Source: Bacillota bacterium (GTDB taxonomy: Bacteria > Bacillota > Clostridia > Christensenellales > SZUA-584). Taken from it: 64,000 nucleotides of DNA. This document shows positions 17,397 to 26,014 of the stretch, piece by piece. A model generated the notes under the pieces. It saw only the letters and a program-made list of their open reading frames with translations, was not told where the DNA came from and did not search any database. Positions within the stretch are counted from its first letter, which is position 1. Every line of letters starts with the position of its first letter. Position numbers and translations under genes: made by a program. The stretch lies in contig JAEWRI010000022.1 in the NCBI GenBank assembly GCA_023460085.1, positions 137,009 through 201,008 of the forward strand, read 5' to 3'.

Positions 17397-18956
17397 TTAT
17401 TCCTCCGCCATGAACTCGTTCAGTATCGCGTCGCACTCCATTGCCAGCACGGAATAGCGTTTAAATGCTTCTCCCATTTTTCTTTCCTCTTCGCCCTCAC
17501 CGCTGCCCTTCTGGACGCTTGCGGCCAGCTGCGCATCCTTAACTGCCAGCAGCAGCGAAGCATAGATATAGTCCACATTCTTTGAGAACGCTTCGAAGTT
17601 ACTGCCCACGCATTTGACAACATACCGGCGGACTTCCGCTTCCAGCTCCTTCATTCTGTCCTTGTTGTTGCCATGCTCGACAATGGACCAAAAACCGGTG
17701 GCGACGGTAGCGCCTCCCGCCAGCATAGTTGCCGAGAAAATCGCGATGCCGTTGATGATGAAAACCGGCGCGAAAAGTATGCTGGCTGCCAGCGCGGCAG
17801 AGGAGAACACCAACCCGGTGAACGCCATACGCTTCATCTTCTCGGGGTCGCTGCTCTTTGGCTCCGGCGCTCCGGGGCTGCCGAACGCGGATGCTTCGTA
17901 ACCCGGCAATGTGTTCAGTTTCACACCAAATGCCTGCTCGACGTCCGATATCAGCGTTTTACGGTCTTCAACGATCCGTTCGCTGAGGGCACGGTTGACG
18001 CTGCCTGAAATCTTCTGCAGCTCCACCGCCATGTCGTGTTCCAGCTGCCGGTTCCACCAGTCCTTTTTCGAAGACGCCAGCGACATCTTCATTACCAGAC
18101 TGTCACCTATCTCCGCTACGGCCTTCTCCCGGATCCGGTTGATCTCAGCCAGCGCTTCGTTATTTTTTTTCTTGACGCGCAGCTCGATTTCCTGCCATTG
18201 CGTTTCATTGATTTGCGCGCGCACCTTTCCGCTCTCACGGGTTTTAGCACAATCATTCAGCGCCTGCTTTGCCTGCTGCTGCAAGGCGGAAATACGGTTC
18301 TTTACCGCCGAGGCGAACCCCATGCAAAGCAGCATCTCTTTAACATCTTCCACGCTTTCGTGCGCACAGAGCATGCTGAGCAGTGCCTTGCCCATGCCCT
18401 TGTCGTCCTTGCGAATCAGCGCCAGTTCGTCGGTACCGAAGAGCGCGCTCAGCTGCGTCTTTACGTAATCCTCTGCTTCCGCCTTATCTTCGTCATTCAG
18501 CAGCTCCATTTTATTGAGGGCAATGGTGCAAGGGATACCATAGGTAATGCAAGTGCGTATAGCGGCGACATCTCTCGCGGAAAGCGGAGCGGCGGCGGAC
18601 AGCAGGAACAATGCCGCGTCTACCCCCCAAAGCACACAGTCGGCGTCTCCCGGCTGTATGTTTTCATACTCCTCAATGGCGATCTCCGCGCAGGTAATCT
18701 CTGTGCCGGGAACTTCCGCTGAAAGCTTGGAATCATGCGTGGACGATACCATTGATACCGGCATTGTCGCGCTGCCCAAAATCATATTTGCCACTGTGCT
18801 TTTTCCGGAGTTGGTATCGCCCAGCACCGCAAATACTTTGCCATGCTTGCACCGGACTTCGTCGCGTTTTCCGTTGTATCGACTCGCAATATCCCCGCTG
18901 CCAATCTCCGCGGCAAGCGACGTCAGTTTGCTGAACATATCCTCAGGTATTAACAT
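17397..18956 (-). CDS. Dynamin-like/P-loop GTPase lacking an obvious G3 (cluster GTPase 2)
   Basis: 519 residues. GDTNSGKSTVANMILG (about 46-61) is a good P-loop and IALNKMELL gives the G4 NKxE, but the expected DxPG between them is not visible; the stretch reads DADCVLWGVDAALFLLSAAAPLS. After a helical region, MAFTGLVFSSAALAASILFAPVFIINGIAIF and the following segment (about 380-430) form two membrane segments, then a C-terminal helix. The ATG overlaps the stop of the first GTPase gene by 7 nt. A partner that binds but hydrolyses poorly, within a hetero-oligomer, is one reading. In paired bacterial dynamins such as LeoB/LeoC the subunits also differ in sequence. Confidence 0.8.
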   Translation of the reverse strand: MLIPEDMFSKLTSLAAEIGSGDIASRYNGKRDEVRCKHGKVFAVLGDTNSGKSTVANMILGSATMPVSMVSSTHDSKLSAEVPGTEITCAEIAIEEYENIQPGDADCVLWGVDAALFLLSAAAPLSARDVAAIRTCITYGIPCTIALNKMELLNDEDKAEAEDYVKTQLSALFGTDELALIRKDDKGMGKALLSMLCAHESVEDVKEMLLCMGFASAVKNRISALQQQAKQALNDCAKTRESGKVRAQINETQWQEIELRVKKKNNEALAEINRIREKAVAEIGDSLVMKMSLASSKKDWWNRQLEHDMAVELQKISGSVNRALSERIVEDRKTLISDVEQAFGVKLNTLPGYEASAFGSPGAPEPKSSDPEKMKRMAFTGLVFSSAALAASILFAPVFIINGIAIFSATMLAGGATVATGFWSIVEHGNNKDRMKELEAEVRRYVVKCVGSNFEAFSKNVDYIYASLLLAVKDAQLAASVQKGSGEGEEERKMGEAFKRYSVLAMECDAILNEFMAEE

Positions 18957-20821
18957 GCCAATTCTCTCCTTACTGAAAACAGTTTTAAATTCTGTATCTG
19001 CTCTTCTATTTCCTTCGTATAACGGCCGTTATCCGCTATTTCGCGGTTCAGCCGCATCTTCTTTTCTTCATACATCTTCAGCGCGTCATTGTACAGCTGC
19101 GAATAGATAGCCATATAGTGTCTTGACATCTCTTCCAGTCGCGTGATGCTCTTATCAATGCATTGCACCGTCATAGGTATACACTCGCCGGATATTCTAT
19201 CCGAGATCGTGGGCAGCTGCAAACGTACTTGCTGTACAAAATCTGCCCGCGCCTTTTTCATAAACAGTTTGTCCTTGCCGAGGTACCCGACGATTCCCCC
19301 CACAACCGCGCCTATCGGCCCTCCCAATATCAGGCCGATGGCCGCTGCGCCCCCGCTTGTCAGCACGGTATTCTGCGTTTCTACTTTTGCGTAGCTTTCA
19401 CGCACCTGCGCCAGCGAGCTCCCAATCTTCTCTTGGAGGGGTTGAGTCATCGCCGAGGACGCCGCATTCTGAAGCAGCGCCGCGTTGCCAATGCGTCCAT
19501 AGCAGGTTTCCAGTTCCCGCTGCATATGATCCCCTGTCCAGTTTACCAGACCTTGCGCAGAGTCTGCCACCTGCTGGCTGTATCGATAGTACGCGGGCGT
19601 CTGATTGGCAATATCGCCTGCAAGACCGTCCGTCCGCGAGGCGTATACTTTAAAATCGGCATGGCTGCTGAACGCGGAGACACGGTATTCCACCGCCTGC
19701 AGCATATAGCTCTCCATCTCTCTCCGTGTCACTCGTTCATTTTCCTTATATACGCCGCGCATTTCCCACAGCCGGTTGCTCTCCTGTACCTTAATGTCGG
19801 CCAGCTTTTTGGCCAGCTGCGGCGGCGCGTTTTCTTCCAGCACCTTAAGGCTGGACTGAAGCGCCTGCGTCTGCTGCGCAACGCCATCCTTCATCACACC
19901 CAGCATCTGTCTCAGCAGCTCTGCCATACGGCAGCTCAGTATGAACTCCCGCTGCTCCCGCAGATGCGTAAAAAGTGCCTCCCGCAGTGCGTTCAACCTG
20001 CGCGCCCACACTTCGTCCTTGCCCGCAAGATACGCCGAGCAGGAAACCAGCAGCGGATCCCGAATTCCCAGCTTTTCCTGTATATTTTCTCGAACGTACT
20101 GCTCCAGTTCTTCCCGCTCGTCCTCCTCCACCCTGTCCATCATAGTGAGCACAAACACCGCATGGTTCATAAACCTTTCGGCGTTTTCCTTCAGAAACAG
20201 TTCAAAGCTGTATGTATAAGCCTGCGTAGCGGGAAAAAGGATGATTACAGAGTCCGCCGCATGTTCAAGCACCTGCTTGGTGCGCGTTACATGCAGCTCG
20301 GAATTCTCCTGACCGGGATTGACTCCGGGGGTATCGATAATGCACAGATTGCCCAGCGCGCCGCTGTCCGGCAGGAGCACATCCACCCGCGCGGTGCGGT
20401 GCGCTACGGATTCACGAGTAGTTACTGTATTGAGGTTTTCCTTAAAATCACTGCCAAGTGTGATATTGCACACTTCGCAAAAGGACTGCGCCTCCTGCGC
20501 ATCATTCAAGTGATACCGCTTTCCGTCGTTGAGTTCAATATGCAGTTCGGCGGTTTCATAAGGCCCGCCTTGAATGTACGTGGGAATTGCCGTGGTTGCC
20601 ATGATTCCGGTTTTCAGACAGTCATATCCGCAGAGCGCGTTGATCAGCGTGCTTTTTCCCGAGCTGAAGTCGCCAATAACCGCCAGCTTCAGCGTGGTAT
20701 CCGCATGCTTTTCCGCGATATCATTTCTTTGCTTTTTCAGTTCTGCCAGCGTGTCTGCCCGCCATGGAAACTCTGTAAAAAGGCGGCCGGCATACTGTAT
20801 ACTGCGCTCGATTTGATTCAT
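18950..20821 (-). CDS. Dynamin-like GTPase (cluster GTPase 1)
   Basis: 623 residues. GDFSSGKSTLINALCG (G1, about 50-65), IIDTPGVNPGQENSE (G3, about 161) and FVLTMMDRVEEDE (G4 with TMMD instead of NKxD) define the GTPase head. A helical stalk runs from about 290 to 480; a Gly/Ala-rich hydrophobic stretch (LTSGGAAAIGLILGGPIGAVVGGIVGYLG is split here by family as a membrane hairpin at about 490-518) precedes a C-terminal coiled coil. It is the first gene of the cluster. AAGAGG lies unusually far (about 15 nt) before the ATG at 20821. It probably acts at the inner face of the membrane with the next two GTPases. Confidence 0.87.
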   Translation of the reverse strand: MNQIERSIQYAGRLFTEFPWRADTLAELKKQRNDIAEKHADTTLKLAVIGDFSSGKSTLINALCGYDCLKTGIMATTAIPTYIQGGPYETAELHIELNDGKRYHLNDAQEAQSFCEVCNITLGSDFKENLNTVTTRESVAHRTARVDVLLPDSGALGNLCIIDTPGVNPGQENSELHVTRTKQVLEHAADSVIILFPATQAYTYSFELFLKENAERFMNHAVFVLTMMDRVEEDEREELEQYVRENIQEKLGIRDPLLVSCSAYLAGKDEVWARRLNALREALFTHLREQREFILSCRMAELLRQMLGVMKDGVAQQTQALQSSLKVLEENAPPQLAKKLADIKVQESNRLWEMRGVYKENERVTRREMESYMLQAVEYRVSAFSSHADFKVYASRTDGLAGDIANQTPAYYRYSQQVADSAQGLVNWTGDHMQRELETCYGRIGNAALLQNAASSAMTQPLQEKIGSSLAQVRESYAKVETQNTVLTSGGAAAIGLILGGPIGAVVGGIVGYLGKDKLFMKKARADFVQQVRLQLPTISDRISGECIPMTVQCIDKSITRLEEMSRHYMAIYSQLYNDALKMYEEKKMRLNREIADNGRYTKEIEEQIQNLKLFSVRRELAC

Positions 20822-20879
20822 ATGAGTCTGGTTGCAACCTCTTGGGCGTCTGTTTTCTGCTGCGCTGATAATCTACATT

Positions 20880-20908
20880 ATCATATAAAAGTTCTTTAAC
20901 AATGTAAA
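20880..20908 (-). promoter_or_regulatory. Sigma-A-type promoter of the dynamin/HerA cluster
   Basis: On the minus strand TTTACA (20903-20908), a 17-bp spacer and TATGAT (20880-20885). Transcription would start near 20873, giving a leader of about 50 nt before the first GTPase gene. It is the only good promoter seen for the ten genes. Confidence 0.65.
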
Positions 20909-21208
20909 TATTAAACCCAGCATTTAATCAGAAAATTCCATGTAAACTGCAAACTCTTCCCTCTTGTTTTCTTATACCCTCAACCGTATCGCCCCCTTGT
21001 TTTGTGATGATTGTACCGTACTTTTGGCTCCATTCTAATTGCTTCGCATAATTGACTGTCAAAACCGCCTTTTTATCCGCCCATTTTACAGAAGGCCACG
21101 CTTAGGAAACCACATCTGATTTCCCTTTCGCGCCTGCAGTCGCATCTTTCCGTTCCGCGCATACAATAGTCTCAGTCATGTTTTTTTTCAAATTGTGCTC
21201 TGGCCGTA
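20909..21208. other. Intergenic spacer between divergent operons
   Basis: About 300 bp between the two divergent promoters. No open frame with a ribosome site, no hairpin with a T-run and no repeat was seen. Confidence 0.5.
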
Positions 21209-21237
21209 TTGACAATTACATATGAGCGGTCTATCAT
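21209..21237 (+). promoter_or_regulatory. Promoter of the metal-resistance operon
   Basis: TTGACA (21209-21214), exact 17-bp spacer, TATCAT (21232-21237). It overlaps the CATATG repeats, as expected for a repressor that blocks RNA polymerase. Start of the sensor gene is 33 nt further on, with AAAGGACG as ribosome site. Confidence 0.8.
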
Positions 21238-21272
21238 ATGATTATATCTTCATATGAAAGGACGTTCATATG
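21219..21272. promoter_or_regulatory. Phased CATATG operator array
   Basis: Four CATATG palindromes start at 21219, 21235, 21251 and 21267, each exactly 16 bp apart. Neighbouring copies make 22-bp inverted repeats of the CATATGA-N8-TCATATG kind (21219-21240 and 21235-21256), close to the 12-2-12 style operators of SmtB/ArsR sensors. The last copy covers the start codon. Confidence 0.7.
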
Positions 21273-21614
21273 TCTGGAGAAACAAGACATGATCATACCG
21301 CAATGGTGAAGGCGGTGTGCGCAGAAATGCCGCCCGAAGAGCTTCTGTGTGACCTGGGCGATCTGTTCAAGGTTTTTGGGGACACAACGCGGGTGCGTAT
21401 ACTGTATTCATTGTTCGAATCGGAGATGTGCGTCTGCGCCATTGCCGAGGTGTTGGGAATGACGCAGTCCGCCATCTCCCACCAGCTGAAGGTGCTGAAG
21501 GATGCCCGCCTCGTCGATAACCGCCGCGAAGGCAAGACCATCATGTATTTTCTGGCCGACGACCACGTGCGCTCCATCATCGGTCAGGGCTACGAGCATT
21601 TAAGGGAGGTTTGA
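21270..21614 (+). CDS. ArsR/SmtB-family metal-sensing repressor
   Basis: 114 residues. Winged helix with FKVFGDTTRVRILYSLFESEMCVCAIAEVLGMTQSAISHQLKVLKDARLV. Two possible metal sites are visible: a CVC in the alpha-3 region (EMCVCAI, as in ArsR/CadC) and, at the C-terminus, DDHVRSIIGQGYEHLRE, an exact match to the alpha-5 zinc site D-x-H-x10-H-x2-E of SmtB/CzrA. The likely inducers are Zn, Cd or Pb. It is the first gene of a three-gene operon with an HMA protein and a P1B ATPase, 4 nt ahead of the former, and very likely represses that operon at the CATATG array. Confidence 0.92.
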   Translation: MSGETRHDHTAMVKAVCAEMPPEELLCDLGDLFKVFGDTTRVRILYSLFESEMCVCAIAEVLGMTQSAISHQLKVLKDARLVDNRREGKTIMYFLADDHVRSIIGQGYEHLREV

Positions 21615-21618
21615 CAAC

Positions 21619-21852
21619 ATGAAAAAGGTGCTGAGAATTGAGAATCTGGACTGCGCACAGTGCGCGGCAAAAATGGAAACCGCTATCGCCAAGCTGGAAG
21701 GCGTCTCGTCTGCCAGCGTCAGTTTCATGACCCAGCGTATTACCATTGAAGCGGAGCCGGCCGACTGGGATGCGATGGCTGCCAAAATTGCCGCGATATG
21801 CAAGAAAACAGAACCGGACTGCCGCGTAATCTGGAACGGGAAAGCGTTATGA
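21619..21852 (+). CDS. HMA-domain heavy-metal-binding protein
   Basis: 77 residues: a stand-alone ferredoxin-like heavy-metal-associated domain with the metal-binding loop LDCAQCAAKME (CxxC). It probably hands metal ions to the ATPase encoded next. In many CadA/ZntA pumps this domain is fused to the N-terminus of the ATPase; here it is a separate gene whose stop overlaps the ATPase start by 4 nt (ATGA), keeping the two products near equal amounts. Confidence 0.9.
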   Translation: MKKVLRIENLDCAQCAAKMETAIAKLEGVSSASVSFMTQRITIEAEPADWDAMAAKIAAICKKTEPDCRVIWNGKAL

Positions 21853-23699
21853 GCAGGGCGCAAAAAAAGATGCTGCTGCGCATCATCCTTTCCGCGGCGC
21901 TGCTTGCTTTGGTGTGGGTTCTCCCGTTGGAGGGCATTCCGCGGTTTCTCGCTTTCCTGGTCCCCTATGCGCTGATAGGATACGACATACTCTTCTCCGC
22001 GATACGCGGCATACTGCGCGGACAGGTATTTGACGAGAACTTCCTGATGGCACTGGCGACAGTGGGTGCGCTGGTCATCGGCGAATACCCGGAAGCCGTT
22101 GCGGTAATGCTGTTCTACCAAATCGGCGAACTGTTTCAGCATATTGCGGTGGGCAGAAGCCGCCGTTCCATATCGGCGCTCATGGACATCCGTCCCGATA
22201 GCGCCACGGTGCTGCGCGACGGTGCAGAGCAGGTAGTACCCCCCGAAGAAGTCGCCGCAGGAGAGGTCGTCGTCATTCGCCCCGGAGAGCGCATACCACT
22301 GGACGGCGTAATACTGGAGGGTACGACCGCCGTCAATACCGCCGCGCTTACAGGGGAATCCCTGCCCGCCGACAAGGGCATCAGCGACAGCGTCGTGAGC
22401 GGTTCCGTCAATATCAGCGGTCTCATCAAGGTGCGCGTTTCCACCGAATACGCGAACAGCACGGCGGCACGCATACTGGAGCTGGTGGAGAACTCCGCCG
22501 CGAAAAAAGCGCGCGCCGAACGATTCATCACACGCTTTGCGCGCTACTACACGCCCTGCGTCGTGATCAGCGCGTTGCTGCTCGCCGTTCTGCCCCCGCT
22601 GATACTCTCGCAGGATTTCAGTGTATGGATCAACCGGGCGCTCATCTTCCTCGTCGTGTCCTGCCCCTGCGCGCTCGTGATCTCCGTCCCACTGACATTC
22701 TTCAGCGGCATCGGCGGGGCGTCCCGCGCGGGCATACTCGTAAAGGGCGCGAACGATATTGAAACACTCTCCGCCGTGCGCGTCGTCGTATTCGACAAAA
22801 CCGGTACGCTGACAAAGGGTACGCTAAGCGTCGTCGCCGTTCATCCGCAGCAGGTATCGGAGGCGGAGCTTCTGGATATCACCGCCGCCGCGGAAAGCCA
22901 TTCCAACCACCCCATCGCCGATTCCATCATCCGCGCGCACGGAGGACATATCGACAAATCACGCATCGGTGAGGTAACGGAGCTTCCGGGTCTTGGAATA
23001 CAGGCCGTGATCGATGGCAATACCGTGCACGCGGGAAACGGAAAGCTGATGGCCCGGGTGGGAGCGGACTGGCATGAGTGCACCACCGCGACGGGTTCGG
23101 TGGTACATATCTCGGTAAACAACGTGTACATGGGCCACATCGTTGTGTCGGATGAGATAAAACCCGACGCGGCGCAGGCCATCGCTTCGCTGAAGCGGCT
23201 GGGCGTAGACAAAACGGTCATGCTGAGCGGCGATAACCGTAAGACAGCGGAAGCCGTAGGACAGGAACTGGGCATTGATGAAATCCACAGCGAGCTGCTG
23301 CCGGATCAGAAGGTATCCGAAGTGGAAGCACTGCTCTCGGAGAAGCCCCCGCGCGCGCGCCTCGCATTCGTAGGCGACGGCGTAAACGACGCACCGGTGC
23401 TTACGCGCGCCGACGTGGGCATCGCGATGGGTGCGCTGGGCAGCGACGCGGCGCTCGAAGCCGCGGACGTGGTACTGATGGACGACAAGCTTTCCAAGCT
23501 GGCCGCGGCCATCGGACTCTCCCGCCGTACGATGCGCATCGCCCATCAGAATATCGTTTTCGCGCTGGGCGTTAAGGGCGTGGTACTTATACTGGGCGCG
23601 CTGGGTTTCGCAAACATCTGGCTGGCGGTATTCGCGGACGTAGGCGTCATGGTGCTCGCAATCGCCAATTCGTTTCGCGCATTGCGCCGCGTCGTATAG
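21849..23699 (+). CDS. P1B-type heavy-metal (Zn/Cd/Pb) exporting ATPase
   Basis: 616 residues from the ATG at 21849; the longer frame would overlap the HMA gene. N-terminal membrane pairs, an actuator domain with LTGES, the ion-binding helix VVSCPCALVIS (CPC), phosphorylation site FDKTGTLTKGT, SHSNHPIADS (HP motif of P1B pumps), and GDGVNDAPVL hinge are all present and intact. It lacks an N-terminal HMA domain, which is encoded by the upstream gene. CPC with the SmtB-type sensor indicates Zn/Cd/Pb rather than Cu export. The stop lies 11 nt from the stop of the convergent gene. Confidence 0.94.
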   Translation: MSRAQKKMLLRIILSAALLALVWVLPLEGIPRFLAFLVPYALIGYDILFSAIRGILRGQVFDENFLMALATVGALVIGEYPEAVAVMLFYQIGELFQHIAVGRSRRSISALMDIRPDSATVLRDGAEQVVPPEEVAAGEVVVIRPGERIPLDGVILEGTTAVNTAALTGESLPADKGISDSVVSGSVNISGLIKVRVSTEYANSTAARILELVENSAAKKARAERFITRFARYYTPCVVISALLLAVLPPLILSQDFSVWINRALIFLVVSCPCALVISVPLTFFSGIGGASRAGILVKGANDIETLSAVRVVVFDKTGTLTKGTLSVVAVHPQQVSEAELLDITAAAESHSNHPIADSIIRAHGGHIDKSRIGEVTELPGLGIQAVIDGNTVHAGNGKLMARVGADWHECTTATGSVVHISVNNVYMGHIVVSDEIKPDAAQAIASLKRLGVDKTVMLSGDNRKTAEAVGQELGIDEIHSELLPDQKVSEVEALLSEKPPRARLAFVGDGVNDAPVLTRADVGIAMGALGSDAALEAADVVLMDDKLSKLAAAIGLSRRTMRIAHQNIVFALGVKGVVLILGALGFANIWLAVFADVGVMVLAIANSFRALRRVV

Positions 23700-23709
23700 A
23701 AACCGCCGA

Positions 23710-24555
23710 TTATCCCTCATCAAATTCTTGGAAGCCCTCGGAGCCGTCCATTGGCACGAGGGCTTCGCTGCGCTTTTCCGTTTGCATAAACTCCGTCATA
23801 CAGCGCCAATAGCGCTTCGGCATGTGCGTCATGCGGCAGCGCGGATTATAGCGTTCCTTGATGCCGATGGTATCGTAAAAAAGCCGCCACAGCGCGCGAA
23901 ACTCCAGTTCCTCCGCACCCGGCACAGGAGGCTCATATCCGTCAGCGCCGCAGATACGCAGCATATCGCCCTGATGCAGCAGCACCATCCGGTTCGTTCG
24001 GTCGTAAATCAGAAACCGCTCGCGCGGATACCGTGCCGCGAAGTGGCGCGCAATCATGGGCAGTATGAGGTTTTTAGGTTCTATCTGCGCTGTCAGCACG
24101 CCGCCCGAATCGGAGAAGCGCACAAACCCGGCGTAATGATCCGTTTCGCGGTTCAGCTGTGTGACCGCCACGGAAAGCGTATGAACGGTTTCGTCTGTCA
24201 GCCTGTCCATTACCGACGGCCCGTACCGGAAACCCATCCGCAGAAACTTCAGTATCAGCAGGCCCTTGTTCGGCAAGCATGTCAGAAACGCGCGCCGCAC
24301 GAAGCGCAGCGTTCTCACTCCCATACTGTCCGGAATGGCGCGCAGCACCCTGCGCGCGCGCTCCTCGTCGCTTTCAATCGTTTTAACGCGCAGCAGCAGC
24401 GGCAGCGCGCCGTCGTCAGGCAGCACATCCGATGGCATCTCGCGCCGCTCATAGCTTTCATACACACAGCACAACAGCCCGTCGAAGCTGCCGTCATAGG
24501 CGTAGACGACAGGACCGCTTTCAATTGACGGCGCTACATCTCTCCGCTCAGGCAT
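23710..24555 (-). CDS. TIGR03915-type DNA metabolism protein (radical SAM partner)
   Basis: 281 residues from the ATG at 24555, which has GGAGGAG 8 nt before it and overlaps the radical SAM gene by 22 nt. Begins VVYAYDGSFDGLLCCVYESYERRE, typical of a family always found beside a radical SAM/HhH protein and related in part to uracil-DNA-glycosylase-like proteins. The C-terminal part (FLIYDRTNRMVLLHQGD...ERYNPRCRMTHMPKRYWRCMTEF) matches the conserved end of the family as I remember it. The function is thought to be DNA repair or modification but is not established. Confidence 0.85.
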   Translation of the reverse strand: MPERRDVAPSIESGPVVYAYDGSFDGLLCCVYESYERREMPSDVLPDDGALPLLLRVKTIESDEERARRVLRAIPDSMGVRTLRFVRRAFLTCLPNKGLLILKFLRMGFRYGPSVMDRLTDETVHTLSVAVTQLNRETDHYAGFVRFSDSGGVLTAQIEPKNLILPMIARHFAARYPRERFLIYDRTNRMVLLHQGDMLRICGADGYEPPVPGAEELEFRALWRLFYDTIGIKERYNPRCRMTHMPKRYWRCMTEFMQTEKRSEALVPMDGSEGFQEFDEG

Positions 24556-25889
24556 TTGGCAAACTCCTCCCTCGCCAACGCAGGCTGCTCGAACATCGAT
24601 ATCTGACGCGGCCTGCCCGCGTCCATGCACGACAGTGCGGGTTCCATCCTGCCCCGTGCCTGTTCGGAAACCAGCGCTGCCAGCAGCGCGTCCTGCGCGG
24701 TGTCAAAATAATCCGCGCGCTTGCCGGAGCAAGTTAAAAAGTACTGCGCGCGCTTCAGCACCACGCCCAGCTTTTTCAGCCCGGCATAGTCGAGGCTGCC
24801 AGTACGCCGGGCCGCAACGATGCGCTGTGCACTGCGGACACCCACGCCCGGTATGCGCAGCAGCGTCTCGTAGGGCGCGCGGTTGACATCCACCGGAAAA
24901 AGCTCCGGATGGCGCAACGCCCAGTTGCACTTCGGGTCCAGATACGGGTTGAAGTTGGGATTCTTTTCGTCCAGCAGCTCTGACGCGGAAAAGCCGTAAA
25001 AGCGCAGCAGCCAGTCCGCCTGGTACAGCCGATGCTCCCGAAGCAGGGGCGGCTTGGTATCCAGCGAAGGCAGCAGCGAGCTCTCCACCGTGGGAACATA
25101 CGCGGAAAAGAAAACACGTTTAAGCCGATAATTCTGGTACAGCCCCTCCGTCAGGCCCAATATCTTCATATCGCTTTCACCCGACGCGCCGACGATCATC
25201 TGCGTGCTCTGCCCCGCCGGAGCAAAGCGCGGCGCTTTGCGGCACAGCGCGCGCTCTTGTTTGCTCTGCGAAATACCATCGCGAATCTGCCCCATCGGCC
25301 CGAGTATGGTCTTGCGCGTTTTCTCCGGTGCAAGCAGCTGCAGGCTGGCTGAGGAGGGCAGCTCAATATTGACGCTGAGCCGATCGGCCAACAGCCCTAA
25401 CTGCGCCAGCAGTACCTTGTCCGCGCCGGGAATGGCCTTTGCGTGAATATAGCCGCCAAAACGGTATTCCTCCCGCAGCAGCCGCAGCGTGGCTATCATG
25501 CGCTCCACGGTAAAGTCCGGGCTGACGATGACGGAGGAACTCAGAAACAATCCTTCAATGTAGTTGCGCCGGTAGAAGGCGATGGTCAGCTCCGCAAGCT
25601 CGCGCGGCTCGAATACGGCGCGGGGCATATCGCTCGTTCTCCGGTTCACGCAATAAGCGCAATCGAAAACGCAGACGTTGGTCATCAGCACCTTCAGCAG
25701 CGAAATGCACCGACCGTCGGCGGCAAAGCTGTGACAGATGCCGCAAGCCGCCGCGCTGCCGATACCGCCCGGATCCGACTTTCGCCGCACTCCGCTGGAC
25801 GTGCACGCCACATCGTACTTGGCCGCGTCGGAGAGAATTTTCAGCTTTTCAAACAGATCCAATCCGCTCACACTCCCTGACTCCATCAT
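24534..25889 (-). CDS. Putative DNA repair/modification radical SAM protein with HhH domain
   Basis: About 451 residues. KLKILSDAAKYDVAC opens the conserved core; CVFDCAYC is the CxxxCxxC that binds the [4Fe-4S] cluster cleaving SAM; the C-terminal part has a helix-hairpin-helix, RIPGVGVRSAQRIVAARR, that usually binds DNA. This is the TIGR03916-type partner of the next gene. The start is open: ATG at 25889 or 25886, or the GTG at 25871, which has GGAG 9 nt upstream and gives a family-like N-terminus. A perfect LexA box at 25895-25908 lies immediately before it, so the pair is probably SOS-induced. Confidence 0.88.
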   Translation of the reverse strand: MMESGSVSGLDLFEKLKILSDAAKYDVACTSSGVRRKSDPGGIGSAAACGICHSFAADGRCISLLKVLMTNVCVFDCAYCVNRRTSDMPRAVFEPRELAELTIAFYRRNYIEGLFLSSSVIVSPDFTVERMIATLRLLREEYRFGGYIHAKAIPGADKVLLAQLGLLADRLSVNIELPSSASLQLLAPEKTRKTILGPMGQIRDGISQSKQERALCRKAPRFAPAGQSTQMIVGASGESDMKILGLTEGLYQNYRLKRVFFSAYVPTVESSLLPSLDTKPPLLREHRLYQADWLLRFYGFSASELLDEKNPNFNPYLDPKCNWALRHPELFPVDVNRAPYETLLRIPGVGVRSAQRIVAARRTGSLDYAGLKKLGVVLKRAQYFLTCSGKRADYFDTAQDALLAALVSEQARGRMEPALSCMDAGRPRQISMFEQPALAREEFAKCLSGEM

Positions 25890-25894
25890 ACAAT

Positions 25895-25908
25895 AGAACA
25901 CGTGTTCT
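25895..25908. promoter_or_regulatory. LexA (SOS) box
   Basis: AGAACACGTGTTCT, a perfect palindrome containing GAAC-ACGT-GTTC, which fits the Gram-positive LexA consensus GAAC-RNRY-GTTC. It stands 6 nt before the first possible start of the radical SAM repair gene. Confidence 0.75.
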
Positions 25909-25956
25909 GTAAATAGTATGTTCGGATATCTCCAGTATTATATTCCGCCCGTATAA

Positions 25957-25992
25957 CGAAAAAACGGACAGCAGATTTCTCCGCCGCCCGTT
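25957..25992 (-). terminator. Rho-independent terminator of the hydrolase gene
   Basis: Minus-strand arms 25983-25992 and 25963-25972 pair over 10 bp (two G-T), loop of 10 nt, then six T. It lies 22 nt after the hydrolase stop. Confidence 0.8.
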
Positions 25993-26014
25993 ACCCAAGG
26001 CCAGATGCAGCGTG

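Noticed and set aside
19163..20899. 578-codon open frame on the plus strand
   Set aside because: Antisense to the first dynamin-like gene, no family features, no ribosome site.
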